DNA of 47,131 nucleotides from Myxococcaceae bacterium (GTDB lineage: Bacteria; Myxococcota; Myxococcia; Myxococcales; Myxococcaceae): positions 1-47,131 of the forward strand of contig JAIBBR010000024.1 in NCBI GenBank assembly GCA_019694575.1, given 5' to 3'. Under the pieces are notes generated by a model that worked only from the letters and a program-made list of their open reading frames with translations, had not been told where the DNA came from and did not search any database. The position numbers were made by a program, and so were the translations under genes. Position 1 is the stretch's first letter; each line of letters begins with the position of its first letter. Positions 25,710 to 35,013 of this stretch are shown here, piece by piece.

Positions 25710-27437
25710 TCAGCGTCGACCAATGGGGTACAGATTGAGCCGCTCATCGAATGACGGGTGCCGCTCGTAAAAAAAGCCCAATCGTTTTTCGGGGCTCTTG
25801 GCGAACGCGGCGTCTTTCTTCAACCGCTCGTCGAATTGCGCCTTCACCGCCGGGTCTTTCAACATCTCGCGCGCCACTTCTTCGGCAATGTAGTCCTCCA
25901 TGTACTCTTTGCTCTCGAAATGGGCGTTGAAAAAGCCCCACGACACCAATGAATCGGGCGCGGCCGGCTCGAGCAAATGCATCAACAACAGCGACTGCGC
26001 CTGAGCAATGGGCACGAAGAGACTGCCCGGCGGCAACTGCAATGGCCCTTGCGCCCACTCACCCTGCACCTTCACCGTGGCGTGCCCTTCGAACGATTCG
26101 GGGCGGCGCTCGAGCTGCGTGGCCTTGAAACGCTCGGCCTCGATGGCTTGCGCCTTCTTCAGCACCTCGAAGCGAATGCCGTGCACCTTCAATTTGCTGC
26201 TCACCAACGCGGCATACGGCGCGGGCACGTAATAGCCTTCGCGCGGCGCCGCCACGGTCACCGCCGGTTGCAGCACGTCGTGCATCGGCACGTTCCACAC
26301 CTGGGGTTTGCTCTCGTCGTACCGGGTCCATTTTTGGCCGCTCACCGTCGACTCTTCGCGGGTGTACGCGTAACCCTGAAACTCAATCGGGTGCGACTGC
26401 TTCTCGTCGGTGCGCCACACCAGCACCACGTCGGCGCCGCGCAAGTCGGCTTGCTGCGCGTCGTTGAGCGCTATCATCGAGCGCCAGGCGGCTCCCACTT
26501 TCACCGCTTGGCCGAGCAGCGCCACGCAGGCGTCGTAAGTGGCGATGACCCGAGCGCGGTAGTCTTTCCACGAATGGGTTTCGACCAGCACGCCGAAGCG
26601 GTTGCGGTAAGCCCAATACGCGTTGGCAAACCGCGGCGGAGCCATGTGCCGCGAAAACCCCGACGCCGGGTCATTGTAGTCATCGAAGCTGGGGTAAAAA
26701 TCGAGCGGCAGGTGGCCCTTGGCGGTCATTTCGCTCAGCACCTCGGTAGAAGTCGCCCGCCCCAACCCCATTAACGTCGACGGCCCCACCCGCTGCGGCT
26801 CGAGCATGATGGAAATGTCGTGCTGAAACTTGGCACCGTCGGTGACATGCAAATCGAGAAACAGCACCGGCTCGTAACGGTTGAGCAACCCCAGCACCGC
26901 CTGCGTCTCGGGTGCGTCGGCTTTCAACCAGTCACGGTTCAAATTGAAGTTCTGCGACGTGGTGCGAAAACCCATTTCTTTCGGCCCCACTTGGTTGGGG
27001 CGGTTGTGGGGGCCAAAGCGCTCATGCCCGTCGACGTTGAGCACGGGAACAAAAACCACGGTGATGGCTTTGAGCCACCCCGGCCCCACCTTGCGGTCTA
27101 ACAAGTCGCGCAGCAGCCAGAAGCCGGCGTCTTTGCCGTCAATCTCACCGGCATGAATGCCGCCCTGCAGGTAAACCACGGGGCGTTTCTTGCTGCGCAC
27201 GGCTGCGTCGCCGAGTGCGCCATCGTCTGAAGCAATGAGCGCCACCATCGGCCGGCCTTCGGGAGTGGTACCGAACTTTTCACACTTCACCCGGCCCGGG
27301 TACCGCTGGGGAAAAGCGTCACACAATGAGAGCACTTCGTCATAGCGGCCGGTTTCGACGTAGCCGCTTCGTTCGCCCTGCGTCGTCAAGGGCGCGGGCA
27401 CCGCCGCGAGCAGCCACACCGTCAAGCCGAGCGTCAC
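25710..27437 (-). CDS. Exported M14-family zinc carboxypeptidase
   Basis: 575 residues from GTG 27437. The N-terminal MTLGLTVWLLAAVPAPLTTQ works as a signal peptide, though with little positive charge. The M14 domain has GGIHAGEIDGKDAG (zinc His95 and Glu98) and VLFLDLHVTDG (third zinc ligand His197). It also has RFGPHNRPNQ, FNLNRDW (substrate Asn/Arg) and FGVLVETHSWKDY (catalytic Glu). A long C-terminal part after about residue 330 is specific to large bacterial members. GGAGAG about eight bases upstream supports the GTG; an earlier in-frame start at 27476 would overlap the helicase gene. It is co-transcribed with the RapA-like gene 14 bp upstream. Confidence 0.87.
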   Translation of the reverse strand: MTLGLTVWLLAAVPAPLTTQGERSGYVETGRYDEVLSLCDAFPQRYPGRVKCEKFGTTPEGRPMVALIASDDGALGDAAVRSKKRPVVYLQGGIHAGEIDGKDAGFWLLRDLLDRKVGPGWLKAITVVFVPVLNVDGHERFGPHNRPNQVGPKEMGFRTTSQNFNLNRDWLKADAPETQAVLGLLNRYEPVLFLDLHVTDGAKFQHDISIMLEPQRVGPSTLMGLGRATSTEVLSEMTAKGHLPLDFYPSFDDYNDPASGFSRHMAPPRFANAYWAYRNRFGVLVETHSWKDYRARVIATYDACVALLGQAVKVGAAWRSMIALNDAQQADLRGADVVLVWRTDEKQSHPIEFQGYAYTREESTVSGQKWTRYDESKPQVWNVPMHDVLQPAVTVAAPREGYYVPAPYAALVSSKLKVHGIRFEVLKKAQAIEAERFKATQLERRPESFEGHATVKVQGEWAQGPLQLPPGSLFVPIAQAQSLLLMHLLEPAAPDSLVSWGFFNAHFESKEYMEDYIAEEVAREMLKDPAVKAQFDERLKKDAAFAKSPEKRLGFFYERHPSFDERLNLYPIGRR

Positions 27438-27451
27438 CGCTTGTTCTCTCC

Positions 27452-30400
27452 TTACCGGTTGATGATGAACGCGCACGCCGAGTCGAGCGTGACGCTGACC
27501 TTGGCCAACGCCTCGAGCAGCGACTGGTAGTACCCGTGTTCCGCGTCGAGCTGGGCTTGGGCCTGCGTTTCTGACAAGCCTTGGTGCTTGAGCGACAGGC
27601 GCATGCGGTGGAGCGTGGTCTGCAGCTCCGCCTCGATGGCGCGCTTGGCATTAGAGACTGACTGGCCGAGCAGGTTGGTCGCCGCTTGGGTGCCCACGGC
27701 CACCGCGGGGTCGACGAAATCGCTCAGCTCGGGAAACGCCGAAAAAATCTCGTCGCCTTTGAGCGAATGGCCGTCGTGCGCACGCAATGTTTCGCTCAGC
27801 GCCGTCTCTAACTTGGGAGCGCCCATCGGCCCCAGTGTCACCGTCACCGGTATCAGCAAGGTGTCGAGAAAGCGCGACAAGTGGCGCGACGGTACTTTCG
27901 CGCCGGCGCTGGTGTCAGAAGCTTCGGCAAACTGCACGTGAAAGAGCATCTCTAAGCCGCGGTGTTTTTGGCCTCCGCGCACTTCGAGAAAACGCGCGCC
28001 GTTGCGGCCATAAGGGCCATCGCGCAGAAAACCGAACAGCGCTTCGACAATGGGGTGGCCGGTGGCGAAGTATTCAATTTCTTCTTGCTCCACCGCGGTG
28101 TCGCGCCAGAAAGTGCCCAACACGGTGCGCTCTTTAGAAATGTCTAACCCCGGCAGCGCTTCGACATTGAGCGCGTGGCCGAAATGAAACGCGCACTGAA
28201 ACGCGTCGACCGACTGGTCAGTGTCGACCCCCAAGCCCACCCGCGCGGCGAGCTCGGTCACTGACTCTTCCAACCGCTCGTCCAAGTCGCGGGCCACGGC
28301 CCACAGACCGTCTTCGAGCGTCTCGTCGTCTTCAGGGTCAATGTGGCTGCGGCGCTGGGCTTTGGTGACCAGCGCGGCCACGCCTTCGCGGTCGAAGCTG
28401 CGGTAGTCGAGCAGCGGGTCATACGCGCGCTGCACTTGCTCGCGGGCCTGCGCCACTTTGGCCTTCAACTCTTTCACGTACGCGGCGCGCTTCTTCTCGG
28501 GCGCCAGCGCCAACTCAGTCAACTTCGGTTCTACTTCTTCGAGCACCGCGTCTAACCCGCCCACGGTTTCTGAGAAAACGCCCACCGCGTCGGCAAGAAC
28601 CGACAGCACGTCGGCAGACAACGTGCCCGCGGCATCGAACACGTGAATGTCTACCGGCTTGGTTTGGCCAATGCGGTCCAACCGGCCGATGCGTTGCTCG
28701 ACGGTGGCGGGGCTCCACGGTAAGTCGTAGTGCACCAGGTGGTGCGCGAATTGAAAGTTGCGCCCTTCACCGCCGACTTCGGTGCAAATGAGCAACTTGG
28801 GCCCTTCGGGGTCTCTAAACCGAGCCACTTGCCGGTCGCGCTCCACGAGAGGCAAATCACCGTGGTACGCCAGCGCTTCAACGCGTTCGTCGACCAGCTT
28901 GGTTTTGAGACTGTCGAGCGTCTCGCGCGCTTCGGTGAAGACGAGCACCTTGGCGTCGGGCTCTTGAGCCCAAATGCGCTTCAAGAGCGCGGTAAACGCG
29001 GTGTACTTCGCGTCGCGGTCAGGCAACGCAAGCTTCAACCCCGCCAAAGAAGGGTGCGCCCGGGTCGCCGCGGCGAAGGCCTGCGGAGACGATTCTAACC
29101 GGCGCAGCAAAGCAGAGAGCACCGCGCCTTTGAGCTGCGTGTCGCCCTGCACCGCTTCTAACGCCGTTTGGCGCGCGCTCTTTTCGGCGGCCGAAAGCTC
29201 AACGGGGTGCCGGTGCAACCGGCGGGTGCTAAAGCCGCCCACCACCGCGCGGCGGTTACGAATCAACCGGTCTGACAGCGAGTACGTTTCAGACAAGTGG
29301 GTGAGCAGCGCTTCGGCGTCGTTGAGCGTCTTCAACGCCGGGTCATCGGGGAACTGCGCGGACAACGCTTCAACCGTGGCGTCGACCGAGGGCGACTTCT
29401 TGCGCCCTGCCGGTTTGTCGAGCAGCGCGCGCACCGCATTCGACACGTCTTCTTGGCGTTTCAACCGCGCTTCGAAGGCTTCAACGGTGGGCGCCATCGA
29501 CGGGTCTACCAGGGTGAGCAACGAATGGTATTCGGCCGGGTCTAACTGCATGGGCGTCGCGGTGAGCAGCAAAAGGCCCCAGCTGTTTTGCGCCACGCCG
29601 GTCGCTGCTTCGAAGGCCTTTTTGCCTTTCAAATGGTGCGCTTCGTCGAAAATCACCAGGTCCCAGTAGGCGTCGGTGCTCGACGCCTGCTGCCGGTGCT
29701 CGGCAGAACGCTGCAGAAGCTCCAAGCTCGTCACCACGAAATCGAACCGCGCCCAAGGTGAAATGTCGGGCCGTTCTTCGAGCGACTTTTCAAAACGCTC
29801 GGCGTCGAGCAGCGTGAAGAGGTGGTTGAACTTGTGAAACAGCTCTACCAGCCACTGCACCGTCAAATGGCTGGGCGCCACCACCAGCACGCGCCGCGCC
29901 AGGCCCGAAAGCCGCAACGCTGAAAACACCATGCCCGCTTCGATGGTTTTACCCAAACCCACTTCGTCGGCCAGAATGAACCGCGGCCGCCGCGCCGAGA
30001 GCACGCGCTGCACCACGCCCACCTGGTGGGGCTTCACCATCACCCGTGAAGCCAGGAGTGCCCCGAGCGCATCTCCGCGGCGCTCGTCGTCGAGCAGCAG
30101 CGCAGAGCGGCGCAACAAGAAGCTGCGTGCATCACCCACGCGGGCTTCTTTGAGCATCGAGAGCGCGTCAGGCCGGGGTGCCTCGGCGCGCAATTCAGAC
30201 TCGGGCAATTCGTCGGTCTCGCCGTCGGCCAAGGTCAGCACGTAGCGGCGCAGGCCCCGGCCGCCTTCCACCTCTTCGGCCACTTTGGCCGCCACGCCCT
30301 TTGCAGTGCGCACCGGAGTGCCGATAGACAGCGCCACGCCTTGCAGCGCTTTGCCTTTGGTCGACACCCACACCGGCTCGCCTTCGCGCGCGGGAAACTG

Positions 30401-30505
30401 CACCAGCGCTTTGGCCCCTTCTTCAGCGAGCGACAGCAAATGCCCCGTGCCCCATTCGGGCTGGGGCAGGTAACGGACCTTCATTCCAAGAACGAGCGGG
30501 CTCAT
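27452..30505 (-). CDS. RapA-like SNF2/DEAD-box ATPase
   Basis: 1017-residue Swi2/Snf2 ATPase with the layout of RapA, the protein that recycles RNA polymerase. The N-terminal beta domains (about 1-105) start GMKVRYLPQPEWGTGHL, as in RapA. ADEVGLGKTIEAG (motif I, about 179-191), DEAHHLKGK (motif II, 287-295) and LLLTATPMQLDP (motif III) follow. The second helicase lobe has VLVFTEARETLDSLK, LLICTEVGGEGRNFQFAHHL and ATVEQRIGRLDRIGQ. The C-terminal about 350 residues include an Arg/Glu-rich helical part. E. coli RapA has 968 residues. Direct RNA polymerase binding is inferred from the architecture. Confidence 0.88.
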   Translation of the reverse strand: MSPLVLGMKVRYLPQPEWGTGHLLSLAEEGAKALVQFPAREGEPVWVSTKGKALQGVALSIGTPVRTAKGVAAKVAEEVEGGRGLRRYVLTLADGETDELPESELRAEAPRPDALSMLKEARVGDARSFLLRRSALLLDDERRGDALGALLASRVMVKPHQVGVVQRVLSARRPRFILADEVGLGKTIEAGMVFSALRLSGLARRVLVVAPSHLTVQWLVELFHKFNHLFTLLDAERFEKSLEERPDISPWARFDFVVTSLELLQRSAEHRQQASSTDAYWDLVIFDEAHHLKGKKAFEAATGVAQNSWGLLLLTATPMQLDPAEYHSLLTLVDPSMAPTVEAFEARLKRQEDVSNAVRALLDKPAGRKKSPSVDATVEALSAQFPDDPALKTLNDAEALLTHLSETYSLSDRLIRNRRAVVGGFSTRRLHRHPVELSAAEKSARQTALEAVQGDTQLKGAVLSALLRRLESSPQAFAAATRAHPSLAGLKLALPDRDAKYTAFTALLKRIWAQEPDAKVLVFTEARETLDSLKTKLVDERVEALAYHGDLPLVERDRQVARFRDPEGPKLLICTEVGGEGRNFQFAHHLVHYDLPWSPATVEQRIGRLDRIGQTKPVDIHVFDAAGTLSADVLSVLADAVGVFSETVGGLDAVLEEVEPKLTELALAPEKKRAAYVKELKAKVAQAREQVQRAYDPLLDYRSFDREGVAALVTKAQRRSHIDPEDDETLEDGLWAVARDLDERLEESVTELAARVGLGVDTDQSVDAFQCAFHFGHALNVEALPGLDISKERTVLGTFWRDTAVEQEEIEYFATGHPIVEALFGFLRDGPYGRNGARFLEVRGGQKHRGLEMLFHVQFAEASDTSAGAKVPSRHLSRFLDTLLIPVTVTLGPMGAPKLETALSETLRAHDGHSLKGDEIFSAFPELSDFVDPAVAVGTQAATNLLGQSVSNAKRAIEAELQTTLHRMRLSLKHQGLSETQAQAQLDAEHGYYQSLLEALAKVSVTLDSACAFIINR

Positions 30506-30696
30506 CGGTGAGCCGCGGCTCTTAGCTTAGGGCACAAGCAAACTGCCAATAGAGAACTTCAGTGGGCAAAATGGTTTTAAGGGTGCTTCACCGGGCATTC
30601 GTCGCGTTCTTTGAGAGTCGCGCAGAGCCGGGGTGAACAAGCAGGCGGGGAAAGGCTAAAAAAGGGGCAACTGAAGACTTATTGAAAGGCACACCC

Positions 30697-31098
30697 ATGT
30701 CGATGCGAGTCGGTCTCAGAAGCACTGCGCTGAAGCTAAACGCTACCCATGCTGCCCTTACCCCGCACCAGAAAGCCATAAAAGCCGCGAAGTTGATAAC
30801 CGAGCACTTCAAGAAGAACAGCCCTAAGTTCCCCAATACAGACGACTACGACACCACCACCACCAAGCGCATTGTGTGGGGCATCAACGAGGTGGGCATT
30901 CAGGTAAAGAAGGCCAGCAACGGTAAATTCGACGTAGTAGTGCCCTTCTACGATTCTAATGGCTACACCCGAGAATCAGATGTTTTCCGGGCCCTCAAAG
31001 TGGTGCTCGGAGGCCATGCCGGACTTCCACCTCCTTCGAAAGAGTTGAAGGCGGCGTTGAAAGGCATACAGCTGACGGTTTTGCGGGTCGGTAACTAA
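30697..31098 (+). CDS. Uncharacterised 133-residue protein
   Basis: Not recognised. The product is basic and soluble: MSMRVGLRSTALKLN, then a helical Lys/Ala-rich part (HQKAIKAAKLITEHFKKN), a Thr-rich stretch and a beta-rich middle (RIVWGINEVGIQVKKASNGK, FDVVVPFYDSNGYTRESDVF). The end is Leu/Lys-rich. Third codon positions are visibly less G/C-biased than in the neighbours, a possible sign of later acquisition. ATG 30697 has AAAGG about eight bases upstream; ATG 30703 is also possible. It converges on the following membrane-protein gene with three bases between them. Confidence 0.6.
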   Translation: MSMRVGLRSTALKLNATHAALTPHQKAIKAAKLITEHFKKNSPKFPNTDDYDTTTTKRIVWGINEVGIQVKKASNGKFDVVVPFYDSNGYTRESDVFRALKVVLGGHAGLPPPSKELKAALKGIQLTVLRVGN

Positions 31099-31101
31099 CG
31101 G

Positions 31102-31683
31102 CTACAGCGGTATGCCAATGCCCACCCGCGTCGTCGGCCACCCCAGCTCAGCGCGCAAATAGATGCTGTCGTTGATGTGGTACATGATGCCCGCGCCCGA
31201 GCTGAACCAAACGGGCCCGAACGGGCCTGACACGTAAAAGCCGTTGCCGAAGTAGAAGTTCACTCCCAAGCCCAGCTTGCCGTACGCGTCGAACCGGGGG
31301 GTGATGTGAAAGGTCCACATCGCCTCTACGGGAATGGTCAGCCCCACCGCGCCGAAACCGCAGCCGTTGTAGTAGCAGAACGCCCCTGCGTAATAGATGT
31401 CGGCGCCAAATTCGAGCTCGAATGAATCGTTCACCCGCGGCAAAAAGCCGTCGTGCATGAGCGGAATTTGATAGCGGGCGCCCAAACCAAAGCCCCAGCC
31501 AGACCAGTACGGCACGGTCGCGAAGAACGACAACATGTGCGGCCGCGTGTGGGTGCTGTCGTCGCGAATGCCTCCCGACGCATTGACGCCTTCTCCGCCT
31601 TCTTGTGCCGCCGCCAAACGGGGAGCCGCCACCGCCACGAAAAGCAATACTGAGGTCCAACGGGTCATTGAGCGCAGGTTCAT
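31102..31683 (-). CDS. Putative outer-membrane beta-barrel protein
   Basis: 193 residues. The signal peptide (RWTSVLLFVAVAAPRLAAAQ) has an Ala-x-Ala cleavage site. The mature part alternates polar and aromatic residues in short strands (GWGFGLGARYQIPL, SFELEFGADIYYAGAF, MWTFHITPRFDAYGKLGLGV, SIYLRAELGWPTTRVGIGIPL), as expected for an outer-membrane barrel. Two Cys (FCYYNGCGFG) may pair. The function is unknown. Confidence 0.7.
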   Translation of the reverse strand: MNLRSMTRWTSVLLFVAVAAPRLAAAQEGGEGVNASGGIRDDSTHTRPHMLSFFATVPYWSGWGFGLGARYQIPLMHDGFLPRVNDSFELEFGADIYYAGAFCYYNGCGFGAVGLTIPVEAMWTFHITPRFDAYGKLGLGVNFYFGNGFYVSGPFGPVWFSSGAGIMYHINDSIYLRAELGWPTTRVGIGIPL

Positions 31684-31826
31684 AAGACGCGCCCTAACAA
31701 ATCACCCGGCCGAGCGCCTCAAGAATTCACGAGAATGAGCGGCGGGCCTCTTTGCTGGCACGGTCGATGCTGTTGCACGTCGGTGCACGGCCAATTTTGG
31801 CCGGCTCACCACGAAAGAAAACAAAA

Positions 31827-32063
31827 ATGGAAAATCGAAAACGCTTCAACGTCTTTTCTATCACGCAGAAGAACAACGCCAATGGCGCAGTGTGGGCGCG
31901 GGCGGGCACGGCCTACACCAACCGCGACGGCTCACTCAATATCTACCTCGACGTGCTCCCGCTCGAAGGGCAGTTGCACTTGCGTGAAGTGCTGAGTCGG
32001 CGTGAAGAAGCCGTGGTACCGGCGCCGAATACCGTGGCCAATTCACACCACGAGCCGCACTAA
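31827..32063 (+). CDS. Small conserved-type protein, 78 residues
   Basis: MENRKRFNVFSITQKNNANG is followed by AVWARAGTAYTNRDGSLNIY and LDVLPLEGQLHLRE, then a short charged tail. The pattern 'W-x-R-x-G-x-A-x-x-N-R-D-G-S-x-N-x-x-L-D-x-L-P' recalls a family of short proteins of unknown function found in many proteobacteria, made of a small beta-sheet. No signal peptide. The ATG at 31827 follows an A-rich stretch; no strong ribosome-binding site. Confidence 0.65.
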   Translation: MENRKRFNVFSITQKNNANGAVWARAGTAYTNRDGSLNIYLDVLPLEGQLHLREVLSRREEAVVPAPNTVANSHHEPH

Positions 32064-32127
32064 TCTGAAGTCTCTGCGGGTGGAGCCCCAGGCTCCGCGC
32101 CGAGAGACTGTCTCTCGAAAGACACCC

Positions 32128-32850
32128 ATGACTGCCTTCAAGACGAAAGGCAGCGCGCCCGTACGCCTTTTGACACCTGCGCTCGAAGACATCGAGCGCA
32201 GGTTGAACCGGCTCGGCGTGGCTGCCTTAAGCAACCGCGAGCTGTGCACTTTGCTCGGCTTCAAGCACCGGCCGCTCATGCGCGCGCTAGAAGAGCGCGG
32301 CTTGGCGACGTTGCTGACCGCCAACGCCGAAGAATTGTCAGAAGCACACGGTTTACCGCCGGGGGCTTGCCACCGGCTGCTCGCCGCCGCTGAATTGGGC
32401 CGCCGCGCCCTGCAAAACGAAGAGCGAAGGCCTTACCTCGCCACGCCCCTTGACGTGCACCGTTATGTGCGGCCCTTGCTCGCCCAAGCCCCGCGTGAAG
32501 AAGTGCACGTGCTCTCGTTCAACACCCGCAACATTCTTTTGCGGCACCACCGCGCCGCGCTGGGCAGCGTCGACAGCTGCCCGGTCGATGTGCGTGAAGT
32601 GTTTGCGCCAGCATTGGCGGCGCGGGCGGCCGGCGTGGTGCTGGTACACAACCACCCGTCGGGCTCTCCCGAGCCATCAGCGGCTGACGTCGAGCTGACC
32701 CACCACTTGGCTTCGGCCGGCAAGCTGCTGGGCGTGAAGCTGCTAGATCATCTCGTCGTCGGCTTCTTGGGCTTCGTGTCGCTCGCTCAGCGTGGCGTTT
32801 TGAGCCGCGCACCCGGCAGCTTCGTGGCCACGCACGCAGGCGAAGGTTGA
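32128..32850 (+). CDS. radC: RadC family JAB/MPN-domain protein
   Basis: 240 residues. The N-terminal helix-hairpin-helix part (about 15-95) is followed by the JAB domain: EEVHVLSFNTRN (Glu125) and VLVHNHPSGSPEPSAADVEL, with His174, His176, Ser184 and Asp187 completing the JAMM metal site. The role of RadC is not settled; older links to DNA repair are doubtful, though the fold suggests a metal-dependent hydrolase. It stands 16 bp before recQ, probably in the same transcript. Confidence 0.9.
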   Translation: MTAFKTKGSAPVRLLTPALEDIERRLNRLGVAALSNRELCTLLGFKHRPLMRALEERGLATLLTANAEELSEAHGLPPGACHRLLAAAELGRRALQNEERRPYLATPLDVHRYVRPLLAQAPREEVHVLSFNTRNILLRHHRAALGSVDSCPVDVREVFAPALAARAAGVVLVHNHPSGSPEPSAADVELTHHLASAGKLLGVKLLDHLVVGFLGFVSLAQRGVLSRAPGSFVATHAGEG

Positions 32851-32866
32851 CCTGGGGCCCACGCTG

Positions 32867-34915
32867 ATGAGAGTCATGCAGGCCGTGACGTCGCCCGCCC
32901 CCCCCCTTTTCGATGCGCCCCGCGCGCTGGAGCGCCACTTCGGTCTCCCCGCCTTTCGCCCCGGGCAAGCCGAAGTCATCGAGAGCGTGCTGTCGGGCCG
33001 CAACACCATGGTGGTGATGCCCACTGGCGCCGGCAAGAGCCTTTGCTACCAATTGCCGGCGATGCTGCTCGACGGGGTGACGTTGGTGGTGTCGCCGCTC
33101 ATCGCCCTGATGAAAGACCAGGTCACCAAGCTCAACGAGCGGGGCATCGCGGCGACGTTCATCAATTCAACCTTGTCAGACATCGAGCGGCAGCAACGGC
33201 AAGAGCAGCTGCGCACCGGGCAATTCAAGCTGGTGTACGTGGCCCCCGAGCGCTTTCGCAGCGAGTCGTTTCTCGAGGCGGTGAAGGCCGCAAACATTTC
33301 GCTCTTCGCCATCGACGAAGCGCACTGCATCTCGCAGTGGGGGCACGACTTTCGCCCCGACTACGCGCGCTTGGGTGAAGCCCGCAAACGGCTGAGGCCT
33401 CCACGCACCGTGGCGTTGACCGCCACCGCCACGCCCGAAGTGCGCGACGACATCACCCGTGTGTTGCTGATGAAAGACCCGCAGGTGTTCGCCGCCGGGT
33501 TTGATCGCCCCAATCTTTTTCTCGAAGTGCTCTCGGTGTCGGGCGACGACGACAAGCGCCGCGCCTGCGTGAAGCTGGCCAAAGAAGAAGGCTCGGGCCT
33601 GGTGTACTGCGCCACCCGCCGCCAGGCCGAAGCGCTTTACCAAGCCATCAAGGGCGAAGGCGTGCCCACCGTGCTGTACCATGCGGGGCTCGACGACCGA
33701 GACCGCGCCAAAGCCCAAGAAAAATTCATGGGCAAAGGCAACTGCGTCGCGGTGGCCACCAACGCCTTTGGCATGGGCATCGACAAGCCCGACATTCGTT
33801 TCATCGCCCACGCCGGCATTCCCCGCGCGGTCGAAGCCTATTACCAAGAAATCGGGCGCGCCGGCCGTGACGGCAGGCCCGCGCACGTGGTGCTGCTCTT
33901 CAACCATGCCGACGTCTTCACCCAAGAGCGCATGATTGAAGCCAACCACCCACCTCCCAGCGTTTTTGCCGACGTGTGGGAAGTGCTGCAGAGCCGGCCC
34001 GACTTCGACAAAGGCATCAGCGCGCTGGCCACCGCGGTCGGCGCTCACGAGCAAGAAGTGTCGGCGGTGCTCAAACACTTAGAGCGTGTCGGGCACCTCA
34101 CCCGCGGCGCGCGTGGAGAAGGCGAGCTGGTATTCGAATTTTCACAGACCAAGCCGCTCTTGTCCGACGACGACACCGCGGCCATTTGGGGCGTGCTCAC
34201 AAAGCGCGGCGCGCGTTCAAACCAAGTAGAGCTCTCGCTCGACGCCCTGGCGCTCAAGGCCGAAGTGCCGCTGGCCAGCGTGCGGCGGGTGCTGCGCCAG
34301 TTAGAAACCACCGGAGCGCTGAAGACGCGCCGGCCTTTCGCCGGGCGGGTGATTCACTGCAATACCCGCTCGTCATTCGAAGCGCTGGGGCTCGACCTCA
34401 CCCGCCTGCGCGCCAACGAAAAGCAGGCCAAGCTGCTGCTCAAGCGCATTACCGACTACGCGTACGCCAAAACGTGCCGCCGCCAATTCATTTTGCGCTA
34501 CTTCGGCGAGAAGCGGGCCGGGGCGTGCCAAGGCTGTGACGTGTGTGTGGGCCCACGGCTGGTGTTGCCGGCTCCGCTCACCGCCAGGCGCGGAGAAATG
34601 CCGTCGTCGAAAGAGCCCTATGTGCCGCCGCCCCACAGCGCGAGGGCCGCTTCGTCGCTGCGCCAATTTCGCCGCGACTTGTCGAGGGCGCTCGACATGC
34701 CGGCGTACATTCTCTTCAACGACGCCAGCCTTTATGAATTGGCGGCAAAGCTGCCCACCAACCGCTTTTCATTTCTCAAAGTGAAAGGCATGAGCGAGCA
34801 AAAGTGGGAACGGGTGGGCCCCAAAGTGATTGAGCTGTGCAGCCTGGCCCGCGCCGCGGGTGACATGCCGATGCTCGCGCCTGACCCTCCGCGACGGCCT
34901 CCTTCGAGGCGGTAA
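32867..34915 (+). CDS. recQ: RecQ-family ATP-dependent DNA helicase with rearranged C-terminal part
   Basis: 682 residues; unwinds DNA 3'-5' in recombination and repair. RPGQAEVI, VVMPTGAGKSLCYQLP (motif I, 54-58), FAIDEAHCISQWGHDFRPDY (motif II plus aromatic-rich loop), ALTATATPEVRDDI and YYQEIGRAGRDGRP (motif VI) are intact. Between the helicase core and the four-Cys zinc element (CRRQFILRYFG...CQGCDVC, about 530-555) lie about 150 residues with two winged-helix-like segments (ISALATAVGAHEQEVSAVLK, LDALALKAEVPLASVRRVLR). In E. coli RecQ the zinc element directly follows the core. A C-terminal HRDC domain (LRQFRRDLSRALDMPAYILF onward) is present. The length exceeds E. coli RecQ (about 609). 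Confidence 0.9.
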   Translation: MRVMQAVTSPAPPLFDAPRALERHFGLPAFRPGQAEVIESVLSGRNTMVVMPTGAGKSLCYQLPAMLLDGVTLVVSPLIALMKDQVTKLNERGIAATFINSTLSDIERQQRQEQLRTGQFKLVYVAPERFRSESFLEAVKAANISLFAIDEAHCISQWGHDFRPDYARLGEARKRLRPPRTVALTATATPEVRDDITRVLLMKDPQVFAAGFDRPNLFLEVLSVSGDDDKRRACVKLAKEEGSGLVYCATRRQAEALYQAIKGEGVPTVLYHAGLDDRDRAKAQEKFMGKGNCVAVATNAFGMGIDKPDIRFIAHAGIPRAVEAYYQEIGRAGRDGRPAHVVLLFNHADVFTQERMIEANHPPPSVFADVWEVLQSRPDFDKGISALATAVGAHEQEVSAVLKHLERVGHLTRGARGEGELVFEFSQTKPLLSDDDTAAIWGVLTKRGARSNQVELSLDALALKAEVPLASVRRVLRQLETTGALKTRRPFAGRVIHCNTRSSFEALGLDLTRLRANEKQAKLLLKRITDYAYAKTCRRQFILRYFGEKRAGACQGCDVCVGPRLVLPAPLTARRGEMPSSKEPYVPPPHSARAASSLRQFRRDLSRALDMPAYILFNDASLYELAAKLPTNRFSFLKVKGMSEQKWERVGPKVIELCSLARAAGDMPMLAPDPPRRPPSRR

Positions 34916-35013
34916 CCAGGCCTACATTCACGCCTTCTTAAATTCTGGTCGCTTCAAGAAGCCGCGAACTACCGGTCTCTGGTCGAAATACGGGAGCTTG
35001 CTCGACAAGCTCC

